From Acinetobacter sp. 10FS3-1 (GTDB taxonomy: Bacteria; Pseudomonadota; Gammaproteobacteria; Pseudomonadales; Moraxellaceae), in contig NZ_CP039143.1 of assembly GCF_013343215.1 (NCBI RefSeq), positions 806,001-870,000 on the forward strand: a stretch of 64,000 bases of DNA, read 5' to 3'. Positions within the stretch are counted from its first letter, which is position 1, and the number at the start of each line of letters is the position of its first letter. Under the pieces are notes generated by a model. It was not told the origin of the DNA. It did no database searches and worked only from the letters and a program-made list of their open reading frames with translations. The translations under genes and the position numbers were made by a program. Shown piece by piece: positions 45,799 to 55,266 of this stretch.

Positions 45799-46402
45799 AT
45801 TGACCTATCAGCAGGAATATTTCGATCGTCTCTATCGTATTAATCAGGGTGATCCCTGGCACTATGAACAGCGTTGGTATGAACAGCGCAAACGCCAGAT
45901 TTGTCTGGCCATTTTACCCCAGCCATCTTTTGATTCGGCGATTGAAATTGGTTGTAGCAACGGCGTATTTGCACAGGAACTGGCGCAGCGCAGTAAGGAG
46001 CTGGTCTGTCTGGATGCGCATGCCACGGCGGTTGAGATGGCTCGGCAACGGTTGCGGTCTTATGAACATGTTAATGTACAGCAAGGCATCATCCCGTTGG
46101 ACTTGCCAAAGCGGAAGTTCCAGCTCATTGTGGTGAGTGAAATTTTATATTATCTGGACCCGCATAGTCTGGAACAGGTACTACAATGGTTACATGAGGC
46201 GCTCGACGCTGGGGGCTGTCTTTTGGCCTGTCATTGGCGCGCCCCGATTGTCGACTTTCATTTTAATGGCGATGTCATCCATGCGTATTTAAAAGAAAAC
46301 TTGCAATATCGTCAGGTATTACATCTGGAAGAAGCTGATTTTCTGGTCGATCTGTGGGTAAATGCCGCTCAATCCGTGGCAGAGCAAGAGGGCTTGAAAT
46401 GA
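45788..46402 (+). CDS. SAM-dependent methyltransferase (NodS-like)
   Basis: A 204-residue class I methyltransferase. Motif I is AIEIGCSNGVFAQELAQ and the acidic end of strand 2 is LVCLDAHATAVEMA; motif II is ELIVVSEILYYL-like (LIVVSEILYYLDPHSLEQ). The start region YFDRLYRINQGDPWHYEQRW is typical of NodS-type N-methyltransferases that modify a chitooligosaccharide amine. After a PIG-L deacetylase, N-methylation of a freed amine is plausible. The ATG at 45788 follows GGAGGT and overlaps the PIG-L gene by 11 bases. Confidence 0.85.
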   Translation: MNSKLTYQQEYFDRLYRINQGDPWHYEQRWYEQRKRQICLAILPQPSFDSAIEIGCSNGVFAQELAQRSKELVCLDAHATAVEMARQRLRSYEHVNVQQGIIPLDLPKRKFQLIVVSEILYYLDPHSLEQVLQWLHEALDAGGCLLACHWRAPIVDFHFNGDVIHAYLKENLQYRQVLHLEEADFLVDLWVNAAQSVAEQEGLK

Positions 46403-47112
46403 AAAAGATCGGTGTGGTCATTCCTGCTTGCAATGAGGAAGCTTATATTGAACGCTGTTTATTGGCCTTAAAAACAGCCCAACTTGAATTTTTTCAATCG
46501 CTTGAATCAGTGGAAAGTCTATTTGAGATTAAGATTTTAGTCGTCTTAGACACTTGTACCGATCAGACTGCGCAAAAAGTCCAGAAAATGGCGGTTGAAA
46601 GCATCCAGTGTGATTTTCAGTGTGTAGGCAAAACCCGTCATTTAGGCATCCAGCAACTTATTGCTCAAGGCTGTGATTGGATCTGCTGCACCGATGCAGA
46701 CTCTCGAGTGCAGCCGGACTGGTTTAAAGTCATGTTAGAGCATCAACCCACTGAGGTGATTTGCGGAGTAGTCGAGCTGGATGAGTGGGATCATTTGAGT
46801 CCGGGAACCCGTTTTAAGTACTTGAACCATTATCAGAATAGAATGAATCATCACCATGTTCATGGTGCAAATTTATGTTTTAAATCAGATGTATATATAA
46901 AAAACCAAGGCTTTGAACAGCTGGCTTGCCATGAAGATGTAGAGTTCATTCAGCGTCTGGAACGGGCAAATGTCCAGATCACCTGGTCTAACCGTTTAAG
47001 AGTGCTGACCAGTAGTCGTTTGAACTCAAAAGTGACAGAAGGCTTTGCCAGTTTCTTGCAAAATTTAGAGACTCAGGAGACAGTCGAAAAACCGATCATT
47101 GTTTACAAATAA
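46399..47112 (+). CDS. Family 2 glycosyltransferase
   Basis: A 237-residue GT2 protein. It begins GVVIPACNEEAYIERCLLAL, continues VVLDTCTDQTAQ for the nucleotide site, and has TDADSRV as the DxD metal motif; CHEDVEFIQRL supplies the acidic base region. No membrane segment is evident, so it is cytoplasmic or peripheral. It starts in the last codon of the methyltransferase gene (ATGA). It would transfer a sugar to an unknown acceptor in the four-gene pathway. Confidence 0.87.
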   Translation: MKKIGVVIPACNEEAYIERCLLALKTAQLEFFQSLESVESLFEIKILVVLDTCTDQTAQKVQKMAVESIQCDFQCVGKTRHLGIQQLIAQGCDWICCTDADSRVQPDWFKVMLEHQPTEVICGVVELDEWDHLSPGTRFKYLNHYQNRMNHHHVHGANLCFKSDVYIKNQGFEQLACHEDVEFIQRLERANVQITWSNRLRVLTSSRLNSKVTEGFASFLQNLETQETVEKPIIVYK

Positions 47113-47224
47113 AACAATAAAATTATAAAATTTATACAATCAAACACTTGTAAGAAAATATTAAAAAATCTGTTTTCTGCCTATTTTATTTCATTTCATT
47201 TTATATATAATTCACGCAAATTAA

Positions 47225-47270
47225 GCCCTACTTACTTATACCTCCAAGCTATAAGTAGGTGGGGTTTTTC
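47225..47270 (+). terminator. Terminator or attenuator between GT2 and MFS genes
   Basis: CCCTACTTACTTATA pairs with TATAAGTAGGTGGGG and is followed by TTTTT. It is 110 bases after the GT2 stop and about 50 bases before the MFS ATG, so it ends the four-gene cluster or attenuates the MFS gene. Confidence 0.8.
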
Positions 47271-47317
47271 TATGGATGCTCGGTAATGGATGCCTGAATT
47301 TTCTTTGGAACAACATC

Positions 47318-48568
47318 ATGTTAAATCCAACTTTACGTGCTCGACTTCAGTCTCCATCACCCTATCTATGGCAAAAGATTGCAACGGCTTTATGTTTTTT
47401 CAGTCTGGGTTTTAGTACGGCAGCGTGGGCACCGCTTATTCCTTATGCCCAGCAGCGTCTTTTTCTGAATCATGCAGATTTTGGCTTATTATTGCTGTGC
47501 GCGGGCATTGGTTCAATGCTGGCTATGCCACTGGCGGGGCGTTTGGCAAATAAATTTGGCTGTCGTCCGGTTTTAGCAGTCATTCTTGCAGCATTCCTGT
47601 TTATTTTACCGGCTTTGGCAGTCAGTCCAAGCACTCTGATTATGGCAATCAGTCTATTTTTCTTTGGTGCCAGTGCTGGTGCGCTGGGGGTAACGGTCAA
47701 CCTTCAGGCTGCTCAAATTGAAAAATACGTGGGTAAAAGCCTGATGTCTGGTTTCCATGGCGTATGCAGTTTGGGTGGTCTGGCAGGTGTGCTGGGGATG
47801 ACGACTTTAATGGGATTCGGCCTGCTGCCTTTAATGGGTGCGGTAACTATCAGTATAATTTTGCTGCTTATTACCGTGGTCGCTATTCCATTTTGCCTGG
47901 GTCGTCCTGCACCAGCAATGAAGGAAGATATAACTGAAACTGCGCATGAAGTAACTAAAAAATCACGTCCAACCTGGGCCATTCTCGGTATTGGTCTGAT
48001 CTGTTTTGTGGCTTTTCTTTCCGAAGGGGCGGCCATGGACTGGAGCGGAATTTATTTGGCGACCGAGTTCAGCTTGCCAGCTGCACAAACCGGCTTGGCT
48101 TATAGCTTTTTCGCTGCCTTGATGGTGCTGGGGCGTTTTAGCGGACATTTGTTCATTCAGTTTTTAGGTGAGAAAACCACGATTCTGTTGAGTGCATTGC
48201 TGGCAGCAACAGGTTTATTCATTGTGGTATTTGCACCTGTCTGGCCTATGGTGCTGGTGGGTTATGCGGTGTTAGGACTGGGCAGTGCCAATATTGTTCC
48301 CTTGATGTTTTCACGTGCAGGCCGTCAAAAGACTTTGGCCTCCCACGTGGCTTTGTCTTATGTATCAGTCTTTGCTTATACCGGCTCATTAATTGGACCG
48401 GCTCTGGTGGGTTTTGGGAGTGAAATAGTCGGTTTAAGTGTGGTCTTTACTGTGGTGGCCTTCGGCCTGTTAAGTATTGTCATCCTGAACCATCTGACTG
48501 CGGATCAACAACTTGTAGAACAGCCAGAAGCAGCTCTGCCTGTACTGGAAAATGAAACACCAGCATAA
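47318..48568 (+). CDS. MFS transporter, YbjJ-like
   Basis: A 416-residue, 12-helix major facilitator protein. It has the loop 2-3 motif GRLANKFGCRPV and the GFHGVCSLGGLAGVLG segment of the YbjJ-type group. The substrate is unknown. The ATG at 47318 follows GGAA; an in-frame start 42 bases upstream has no ribosome site. It is convergent with otsA. Whether it exports a product of the preceding cluster is open. Confidence 0.82.
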   Translation: MLNPTLRARLQSPSPYLWQKIATALCFFSLGFSTAAWAPLIPYAQQRLFLNHADFGLLLLCAGIGSMLAMPLAGRLANKFGCRPVLAVILAAFLFILPALAVSPSTLIMAISLFFFGASAGALGVTVNLQAAQIEKYVGKSLMSGFHGVCSLGGLAGVLGMTTLMGFGLLPLMGAVTISIILLLITVVAIPFCLGRPAPAMKEDITETAHEVTKKSRPTWAILGIGLICFVAFLSEGAAMDWSGIYLATEFSLPAAQTGLAYSFFAALMVLGRFSGHLFIQFLGEKTTILLSALLAATGLFIVVFAPVWPMVLVGYAVLGLGSANIVPLMFSRAGRQKTLASHVALSYVSVFAYTGSLIGPALVGFGSEIVGLSVVFTVVAFGLLSIVILNHLTADQQLVEQPEAALPVLENETPA

Positions 48569-48583
48569 AGCTGGTGTTTTTTT
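48555..48583. terminator. Rho-independent terminator between MFS and otsA
   Basis: AACACCAGC and GCTGGTGTT form a 9-bp stem around the MFS stop codon, followed by T7 on the plus strand. On the minus strand it can also serve otsA. Confidence 0.88.
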
Positions 48584-48595
48584 ACGGTGCAGCGA

Positions 48596-50029
48596 TTAGC
48601 CATGTACACTGAACTGGGTCGAAATCCCCGCAGCCAGCGGACGGTAAATTCGCAAACTTTGGGCTTTTTTTAGATCGGTCAGGAACTGATCACGCCAGCG
48701 CATAATGTCGAAGTTTTTAAGACCTTGCTGCAAATAACGATAACGCTCTATACGTTCTGATTTAGACATCCGTAAGGCTTTTTTTAATGCCTTATTCATG
48801 CTGTCATGATCATAAGGATCGACCAGTAAAGCCTCTTTCATCTGCTCGGCAGCGCCCGCATATTTGGACAGGATCAGTACGCCCGGATCTTTCGGATCCT
48901 GAGCGGCAATATATTCTTTCGCCACCAGATTCATCCCATCCCGGATGGAGTTTACCCAGCAAATATCAGCATGTCGGTATAAGTGCATCAGGCTTTCATG
49001 ACCGAGCGTATTAAAACTACACTCAAAAGGCAGCCAGTCTGCTGAACCATGTTGCTGATTTAATTGCTCTACAGCGGACTGGAACTGTTGATACAGGTTT
49101 TGATAGGTTTTTACATCCAGCCGGCAAGGGCAGGCAATCTGTAGCTGCTGGAATTGGCCTTTAAACTCCGGTTGATCTTCCAGCAAGCTTTGCAAGGCGC
49201 CAATTTTTTCCATTAAACCTTTACTATAGTCAATTCGGTCAACTGAGATAATAGTTTTATAAGGTTGCGTTTCAGTCAAGTGGAATGGAAGTTCCGTCTG
49301 CTGACTGGCTGCCGCCTGTTTCTGAATTTGTACCGGATGCACGCCAATTGGATAACATTTCACATTAATCCGTCTAGATTGATAATTTAGAATCTCATCA
49401 TTGCGGTGCCCAAGATGCAGCATCTGTTCCAGAAAATGAATACAGTTCATCTGGTCACGCGGGGTCTGGAAGCCGAGCACGTCGTAATTTGCCAGATGAT
49501 GGGCCAAATCCCGATGAGGAGGAAGCGTCTGCCAGAGTTTCAATTCCGGAAATGGAATATGCAAAAAGAAACCAATCCGGTTACGCATGCCGAGCTTGCG
49601 ACAATAATGTGCCACACTGAGAAAATGATAATCATGAATCCAGATGATGTCATGTGGCGAGGCAATCTGTTTCAGGTGTTTGGCAAAACGTAAATTTACC
49701 TCTTTATATATCTTGAAATCCTGAGGCTGATAATCTACCAGTTGATGCTGATCATGCATCAGTGGCCACAAGGCATTATTGGCAAAACCACAATAAAATC
49801 CCTGATACTGGGACTCAGTCAATGGACTGGTATGATATTCGACATTCTGAAACTTCTGAATCTGAAATTTTTGCTCCTTGACCTGTTCAGTTCTTGAACC
49901 GTTCCAGCCTACCCAGATTCCGCCGATATCCTGCAAAGCATCCTGCAATGCGACAGCCAATCCACCAGCTTTCATGTTATCTGGGTTAGGTAGATTCACA
50001 CGATTTGATAACACGATGAGTTTTGACAT
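48596..50029 (-). CDS. otsA: Trehalose-6-phosphate synthase
   Basis: A 477-residue GT20 enzyme joining UDP-glucose and glucose-6-phosphate. Recognised segments are the N-terminal LIVLSNRVNLP, GLAVAL, WIHDYHFL with the catalytic His region, GFFLHIPFP, VDRIDYSKGL and the donor site DGMNLVAKEYIA. The product is made into trehalose by OtsB; trehalose protects Acinetobacter against osmotic and desiccation stress. Its start overlaps the end of otsB by 44 bases. Confidence 0.95.
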   Translation of the reverse strand: MSKLIVLSNRVNLPNPDNMKAGGLAVALQDALQDIGGIWVGWNGSRTEQVKEQKFQIQKFQNVEYHTSPLTESQYQGFYCGFANNALWPLMHDQHQLVDYQPQDFKIYKEVNLRFAKHLKQIASPHDIIWIHDYHFLSVAHYCRKLGMRNRIGFFLHIPFPELKLWQTLPPHRDLAHHLANYDVLGFQTPRDQMNCIHFLEQMLHLGHRNDEILNYQSRRINVKCYPIGVHPVQIQKQAAASQQTELPFHLTETQPYKTIISVDRIDYSKGLMEKIGALQSLLEDQPEFKGQFQQLQIACPCRLDVKTYQNLYQQFQSAVEQLNQQHGSADWLPFECSFNTLGHESLMHLYRHADICWVNSIRDGMNLVAKEYIAAQDPKDPGVLILSKYAGAAEQMKEALLVDPYDHDSMNKALKKALRMSKSERIERYRYLQQGLKNFDIMRWRDQFLTDLKKAQSLRIYRPLAAGISTQFSVHG

Positions 50030-50864
50030 GTGATTTCTCCGATAATTGTTGTTCTTGTGCTTTGAGTGATGTTAAAAATATTTCCAGAAAAGCCTGCACT
50101 TGGGACACATTTTCTAATCTGTATTGCGCCGCGGTTACTCCGCTGCCGACTTTAATGGAACAGCCCTTCAATGCGTTAATGGCCTGAAAACCGGCTTCGT
50201 CGGTCAGGTCATCGCCGATAAAAATGGGATAAGCAGTGGGGGAGTGATATTGCTGCATGATCTGCTGAATGGCTGAGCCTTTGTTTGCACCTTGAGGTAC
50301 AAGTTCAAAGACATATTTGCCAGGTTTCAGCTCAAACTCTGGAAACTGAGACAGGCAGTTTAAAGCCAGTGTATGTGCTGCCTGTTCCATGTCCGGATGT
50401 TCACGAAAATGGAGGGCAACGGAATAGCGTTTAACTTCAATTCTCAGTTGGGCAAGCTGCCGTGCATGAGTTTGAATATAGTCTTTTAATTGTTGAAGCC
50501 GTTCTGGATTTAATTGAATTAACGTTTTTAATTCAGACTGATATCTTAATTCCAGGCCATGTGAACCTGCGATATTCCATTTAAATAGATGGATAAGATT
50601 TTGCGCCTGTATAATAGAACGGCCAGTAACTAATATAAGGGTGAGGTAGGTTTGTAATTGTTTAAGTAAATCTATAATTTCACTACTAATAATACTTTTT
50701 TCTGGATCAGGGTTAAACTCAGATATTGTTCCATCAATATCAAGAAATAAAACCAAGTCTTGAGAATAAATCTCTGATGGGCAAGTATTTATAATCGTAT
50801 TTGGCGACATATAAAAAGAAGCTTCAGATGAATCTTCTATAACTTGCTCCGAATGCTTGAACAT
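49986..50864 (-). CDS. otsB: Trehalose-6-phosphate phosphatase
   Basis: A 292-residue HAD-superfamily phosphatase. Motif I is LFLDIDGTISEF, motif II is the VTGRS of LILVTGRSI, and the acidic motif IV is FIGDDLTDEAGF. It releases trehalose from trehalose-6-phosphate. The first 35 residues before the HAD core are longer than in E. coli OtsB, and the ATG 54 bases further in (MSPNTI) is an alternative start. It precedes otsA with overlap, so both are co-translated. Confidence 0.93.
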   Translation of the reverse strand: MFKHSEQVIEDSSEASFYMSPNTIINTCPSEIYSQDLVLFLDIDGTISEFNPDPEKSIISSEIIDLLKQLQTYLTLILVTGRSIIQAQNLIHLFKWNIAGSHGLELRYQSELKTLIQLNPERLQQLKDYIQTHARQLAQLRIEVKRYSVALHFREHPDMEQAAHTLALNCLSQFPEFELKPGKYVFELVPQGANKGSAIQQIMQQYHSPTAYPIFIGDDLTDEAGFQAINALKGCSIKVGSGVTAAQYRLENVSQVQAFLEIFLTSLKAQEQQLSEKSHVKTHRVIKSCEST

Positions 50865-51630
50865 TATAAATCTGCCTAAGTAATTGATATAGGGTTAAAT
50901 AAATATTAAATTTTGACTTGGTTGGTTTTTGATCTTCTAGATTTATAACATATTATTTTTATTGATTCGGTCTTCAATGCAGAAACGAAACACTTTTAGT
51001 GTGTATCTTTACTTTGTAAAATTTCGAAATATTTAGGCGATTTAAATATTATATTTTCTGAGTGTATGATTATTTATTTTATTAGAAAAATGTATATTTA
51101 TGTAATTATAATAAATAATTAACTGAAACTTTAAAATGTTTTAAATTTAACGATTTAAAGTGATTTTTTATTTAAGGTTATTGTAGGTAAAATAGAATAC
51201 CTTGATTCAAGCAGATAAATTTTTCTGGCTTTAAATCAGAGTTATGAAGTTGAGACTTAATTAATGAACCTGATATGGGTCAGGAGTCAAAATAAATGCA
51301 AACAGCAAAGTTTTTATTTTAAGACCTGCCAAGTGTTGATCCTAAAAAGAACCTGAAGATGGTTTAGTCATCTACAGCAGACCAATATCATTTCAGACCA
51401 TACAGCAAAATAAAATATTAGGCAGTTGGCGAAATGGAACATGCCAGCTATTCACGCTGAAAGTGAGAAATACTGCTGGCTATTTAGTAGAGCTATCATT
51501 TTGTACATAGCAGCTTTGCCCTATAAGCCAATGATCAGAATTTTTGAAACCTTGGCTTTAGCAGAACCTGGAGAATGTATTAAATTCTTTCAGACCAGAC
51601 TAAAGTCTCTGTCGAGCTGATTATTTTTAT
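50865..51630. other. AT-rich intergenic region
   Basis: About 765 bases before otsB, presumably including its promoter. No ORF here has a ribosome site and a plausible protein. Confidence 0.4.
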
Positions 51631-51825
51631 TTAAAGTACACGCCAAATCTTGTTTTCATCTTTTAAGGCAACAGTAAAATTAAAATCATCATCCTTGCTC
51701 ACCAGCAGGCTGGTAGGAGTCTGCATCAGGACTTTCAGAACTGTACCTGTTTCAAATACCAAAGGAGGGCAGTTTTCTTTTTCCAGTGTTACAGGCTTCA
51801 GCAGTTCGATGACTGATTTTTCCAT
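51631..51825 (-). CDS. Small hypothetical protein
   Basis: A 64-residue protein, MEKSVIELLKPVTLEKEN at the start, with a beta-rich pattern (VFETGTVLKVLMQ, DDDFNFTVALKDENKIWRVL). GGGGAGAT lies 5 bases before the ATG, which supports expression. No family is recognised. It is soluble and without a signal peptide. Confidence 0.6.
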   Translation of the reverse strand: MEKSVIELLKPVTLEKENCPPLVFETGTVLKVLMQTPTSLLVSKDDDFNFTVALKDENKIWRVL

Positions 51826-52386
51826 TTTTTATCTCCCCGCGGTCAATGAATTTTTATAGGCCTAATCATAACATGTTTTGTGAAAATTCACCTATTTCTA
51901 TAAAGAAATGAGAACTTCATCAATTATTTCCTGAGTAATTTCAGTAAATTAAAAACGCATCTGCTACGTAGAAAAGATAAAAATAGTATCTCGGTAATTT
52001 TCCATTCTATAAAAATTCTTTATTTTAACCCTTAAAATTATGAGAGCCAAAGATGCCCCAAAACTAAAGATAAAATTGAATGACTGAAGTGAAGAAGAGG
52101 GGGCTGCTATAGTATGATGGCTCATTCATGAGGAATGACTGGGCTTTCTGTCTCGTCTAGCTCAGCATATATTTTGTCGCCCAGCTCGACCAAGTGCCAA
52201 CACCCCCTGTATTTAGAATAAATTTAATCTAAAAAATAAATTATATTTAATGCATCAATGTTTTATATTCATCTGTTGTTTTTTGCATTAAATTGAAAAA
52301 TAATGCTGTCGCAGGTTCTCAAGCTAAAAATAAGAATACACTGTGCTTCATTTCTGAACCAGAGATAAAAGGAGAGTTATACCTCT
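51826..52386. other. Intergenic region with a possible gene relic
   Basis: On the minus strand at 52122-52207 a frame reads CWHLVELGDKIYAELDE, then TESPVIPHE and TGA, which looks like a decayed or truncated coding tail of unknown origin. The rest is AT-rich, and the promoter of sbmA must lie near its right end. Confidence 0.35.
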
Positions 52387-53580
52387 ATGTTCAAGTCATT
52401 TTTTCCGCAACCGGTCTGGTTTTTCAGCAGTCTGGTCTTGTGGTTTCTAATCAATCTCGGCCTTTGGCATAGCGGTGGTTCAGGCTGGGGTGTTTATCTC
52501 GGCTTGGCACAAGGGTATCAGGATGCAAATCTTCCTATTGGAATTAACCGCTTCTGGACCCCGAAATTTATCTGGTTTTATCTATGGTTCTTTGTCGCTA
52601 CCACTTTGTTTGCTTTGTTTTGGCGGTTTAAAGCCCATCACCCATGGCAGCGCTGGTCCGTCTGGGGATCAGCTTTTATCCTGTTTAATATCTGGTTTGG
52701 CGTACAGGTCAATGTGGTGCTGAACGAATGGTACAGTCCGTTTTATAACCAGATTCAAAACATGCTCAGTCAAGGTGGAGGAGATGTAAAGTTTCTTTAC
52801 CAGGAGGCATTGACCTTCATTTATATTGCCATGGTTTATGTCACGCTGGCAGTCTTTAACCTGTTTTTTGTCAGCCATTATGTATTCCGCTGGCGTACTG
52901 CAATGAATAATTATTACACTGCACACTGGGAAAAACTGCGTCATATTGAAGGGGCATCACAGCGTATTCAGGAAGATACCATGCGTTTTGCCAAGACCAC
53001 CGAGCAGCTCAGTGTTTCCCTGATTGAATCCCTTATGTTATTGATGGCTTTTTTGCCTGTTTTGTATCAACTGTCCTCGCATGTAAAAGTTTTGCCTTTT
53101 GTCGGGGAGATTCAACATAGTTTGGTGTGGGCATCAATTGGTTGGGCAGCACTGGGAACGGTGATCTTGATAATCGTTGGCATGAAGCTGCCAGGACTGG
53201 AATTTAATAACCAGAAAGTAGAAGCTGCCTATCGGAAAGAGCTGGTTTACGGTGAAGATTATGAAGATCGCGCCCATCCTTTGACCTTGCAGGAACTTTT
53301 TAGCCGGGTACGCTGGAACTATTTCCGTTTATATTTCCATTATGCCTATTTCAATATGGTGCGGATCTGGTATTTGCAGCTCGATAATATTTACGGATTA
53401 TTTATTCTGTTTCCAAGTATTGCTGCGGGCACGATTACGCTGGGCTTAATGATGCAAATCCTGAATGTTTTTGGCAAAGTTCGCGAGTCTTTTCAATACC
53501 TGATTATGTCTTGGCCGACGATTATTGAACTCTTGTCGATCTATAAACGTTTGAAAGCATTTGAATCTCATATTAAATAA
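52387..53580 (+). CDS. sbmA: SbmA/BacA-family peptide transporter
   Basis: A 397-residue inner-membrane protein of the SbmA/BacA group, close to the 406 residues of E. coli SbmA. It has about seven to eight helices, with FFPQPVWFFSSLVLWFLINL at the start and the conserved VNVVLNEWYSPFYNQIQNML and YTAHWEKLRHIEGASQRIQE segments. SbmA uses the proton gradient to import peptides such as microcins and proline-rich antimicrobial peptides; BacA also affects very-long-chain fatty acids. It has no ATPase domain, so it is not the BclA type. Confidence 0.92.
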   Translation: MFKSFFPQPVWFFSSLVLWFLINLGLWHSGGSGWGVYLGLAQGYQDANLPIGINRFWTPKFIWFYLWFFVATTLFALFWRFKAHHPWQRWSVWGSAFILFNIWFGVQVNVVLNEWYSPFYNQIQNMLSQGGGDVKFLYQEALTFIYIAMVYVTLAVFNLFFVSHYVFRWRTAMNNYYTAHWEKLRHIEGASQRIQEDTMRFAKTTEQLSVSLIESLMLLMAFLPVLYQLSSHVKVLPFVGEIQHSLVWASIGWAALGTVILIIVGMKLPGLEFNNQKVEAAYRKELVYGEDYEDRAHPLTLQELFSRVRWNYFRLYFHYAYFNMVRIWYLQLDNIYGLFILFPSIAAGTITLGLMMQILNVFGKVRESFQYLIMSWPTIIELLSIYKRLKAFESHIK

Positions 53581-53604
53581 ATGAGTTTTAAAATATTTGA
53601 TTTT

Positions 53605-53636
53605 AAGGCCAAACATTCAAAGTTTGGCCTTTTTTG
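53605..53636 (+). terminator. Rho-independent terminator of sbmA
   Basis: AAGGCCAAAC and GTTTGGCCTT form a 10-bp stem followed by TTTTT, 25 bases after the stop. Confidence 0.92.
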
Positions 53637-54179
53637 TGTTTTGTTTCAGGGAAAAGCGAGAAAATGAGCCAACAAAGTCACTGCTCTATGTGCCGCTCAA
53701 TGGTCGCAATCTCTCAGTGTCAGGATATTTAACCGTTTTCTCTTATCTAGTGTCTGAGAGTCAGTATGACTGGGGTTTAATTTGTATAATGGGGGGATAT
53801 AAAAAATAAGGATTTTACATATTTGAAATGATTCAATTTTTTAATCTCATCTAGAGGATATAGAAGAAGTGAATCAATGTTCAGGGAGGCAATAAAATAA
53901 TAAAAAGCTCTTGAGTATATTTAGAATGGATAACCGAACAACTCGTTTCTTTGGTCTTTAGGTGAGCAGGTTGGGGTTAAAATTTAAATACAGTGATCTG
54001 TCCGATTAATGAACCATTAAAATGTTAACAAAATCCATTTTTATAAAACAAAGGTTGTCATACTTAACACCTTTGGTAATGATCTGTGCGATTTTTTACT
54101 TTAATTTCGATATTTATCAATATCTTATGATTGTTGTTTTTTTGTATTTGCTATATGTTATAGCTTAATCCGGGTTGAG
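53637..54179. other. AT-rich intergenic region
   Basis: About 540 bases with no ORF of merit. The promoter of the lipoprotein gene is expected near the right end. Confidence 0.4.
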
Positions 54180-55166
54180 ATGTTTGCTGTGCAATTAAAA
54201 TTCATTATTCTAACAATAAGTACAATAATTTTAGCGGGCTGTAATAGCATGATGCCCTCGAAACCCAAGGCTTTGCACCCTTTTGTTAGCCCTCAAGAAG
54301 TGATTGTCAAAAGAAATTTAAACTTAGAAAATGGTCAGGCAAAAGAGTATGTCTATGTATGGGATGCAGCCCGACAGCATCTGGAACCACAATCTTTATA
54401 TCCCCGTACCGTCCTCAGCCAGTATTGTCATGAACAGGGCGGGAAGTTTTCCCTGTTACATCGAAGCCGCCTAAGTCTGGTCAAAGAGAATGCCCAAAGA
54501 AGCAGTCTAAATAAAAATCGTTATGTCACCCAAGGGATTGGTGCCTATCAGTGCCATCTGTCGAGCCAAGCACAAAAAAACTGGATTGTATCGATTGAAC
54601 CTGTTTCCGAGCGCCAGCAAGATAAGAAGGGCACGCGGGCAGTACGTTTATTGACACAGATGTTTACATTGAATGAAGCGCATAATTTTTATCAGGCTAA
54701 TAAGACCGCCTCTAAAGTCAGAAAACCGGGCAATGATAAAACAGAAGCTAAAACTACCGTGAAAGAGGTCGAGAAAGCTGATCTTGATAAAAAAGAAACA
54801 GATAAACAAGAAAGTAAAGTACCTCTAGAACAGCCTACAATTGTAACGCGCCGTAAAGCGGAAACGCCACAACAGCAGCAGATGAAGCTCTATGTGGTAG
54901 CTCGTCGTGATATTAATAGCGGTAAAAATCTGAACAATGCCTGTAATAATGCGCAGCGTGCTTATAATTATGGCAAGTTACAAGGAACAGAAGGCACCCG
55001 GGTATATACCGAGTCGGGAATGCTGGTGGCACGCTGCCTGAATGGTATTCCTGCTTATGCGAATCGCTTCCCGAACTCTAAAGCTCAGGCCAAGCGAGTG
55101 TTGCAAAACTTGGCGACTAACTACAATCATAGTGGTGCGAAGAATATGCTGAAGCAAATCAATTAG
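54180..55166 (+). CDS. Putative lipoprotein, hypothetical
   Basis: A 328-residue protein with a lipoprotein signal: hydrophobic LKFIILTISTIILAGC with Cys21 as the lipidation site. Residues about 30-165 form one folded region with a Cys pair (SQYCHEQGG, GAYQCHLSS). A Lys/Glu-rich linker (about 175-220) follows, then a C-terminal region (NACNNAQRAYNYGKL, ARCLNGIPAYANRF) with another Cys pair. Paired Cys residues suggest disulfides in the periplasm. The family is not recognised; the ribosome site is weak. Confidence 0.7.
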   Translation: MFAVQLKFIILTISTIILAGCNSMMPSKPKALHPFVSPQEVIVKRNLNLENGQAKEYVYVWDAARQHLEPQSLYPRTVLSQYCHEQGGKFSLLHRSRLSLVKENAQRSSLNKNRYVTQGIGAYQCHLSSQAQKNWIVSIEPVSERQQDKKGTRAVRLLTQMFTLNEAHNFYQANKTASKVRKPGNDKTEAKTTVKEVEKADLDKKETDKQESKVPLEQPTIVTRRKAETPQQQQMKLYVVARRDINSGKNLNNACNNAQRAYNYGKLQGTEGTRVYTESGMLVARCLNGIPAYANRFPNSKAQAKRVLQNLATNYNHSGAKNMLKQIN

Positions 55167-55266
55167 ATGTTTTTTGATTAATGAGGTTTAAGCAGTTGCA
55201 ATTATGATAGGAAAGATTCTAAACCCGCTTAGAATCCAGCAAGTTTAGAATCTTTGGCATAAAGCA

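Noticed and set aside
51426..51620. Plus-strand ORF of 64 codons before the small hypothetical gene
   Set aside because: No ribosome site and no recognisable pattern; the opposite-strand gene nearby has a good ribosome site instead.
53597..53809. Plus-strand ORF of 70 codons after sbmA
   Set aside because: It begins inside the sbmA terminator and has no ribosome site.
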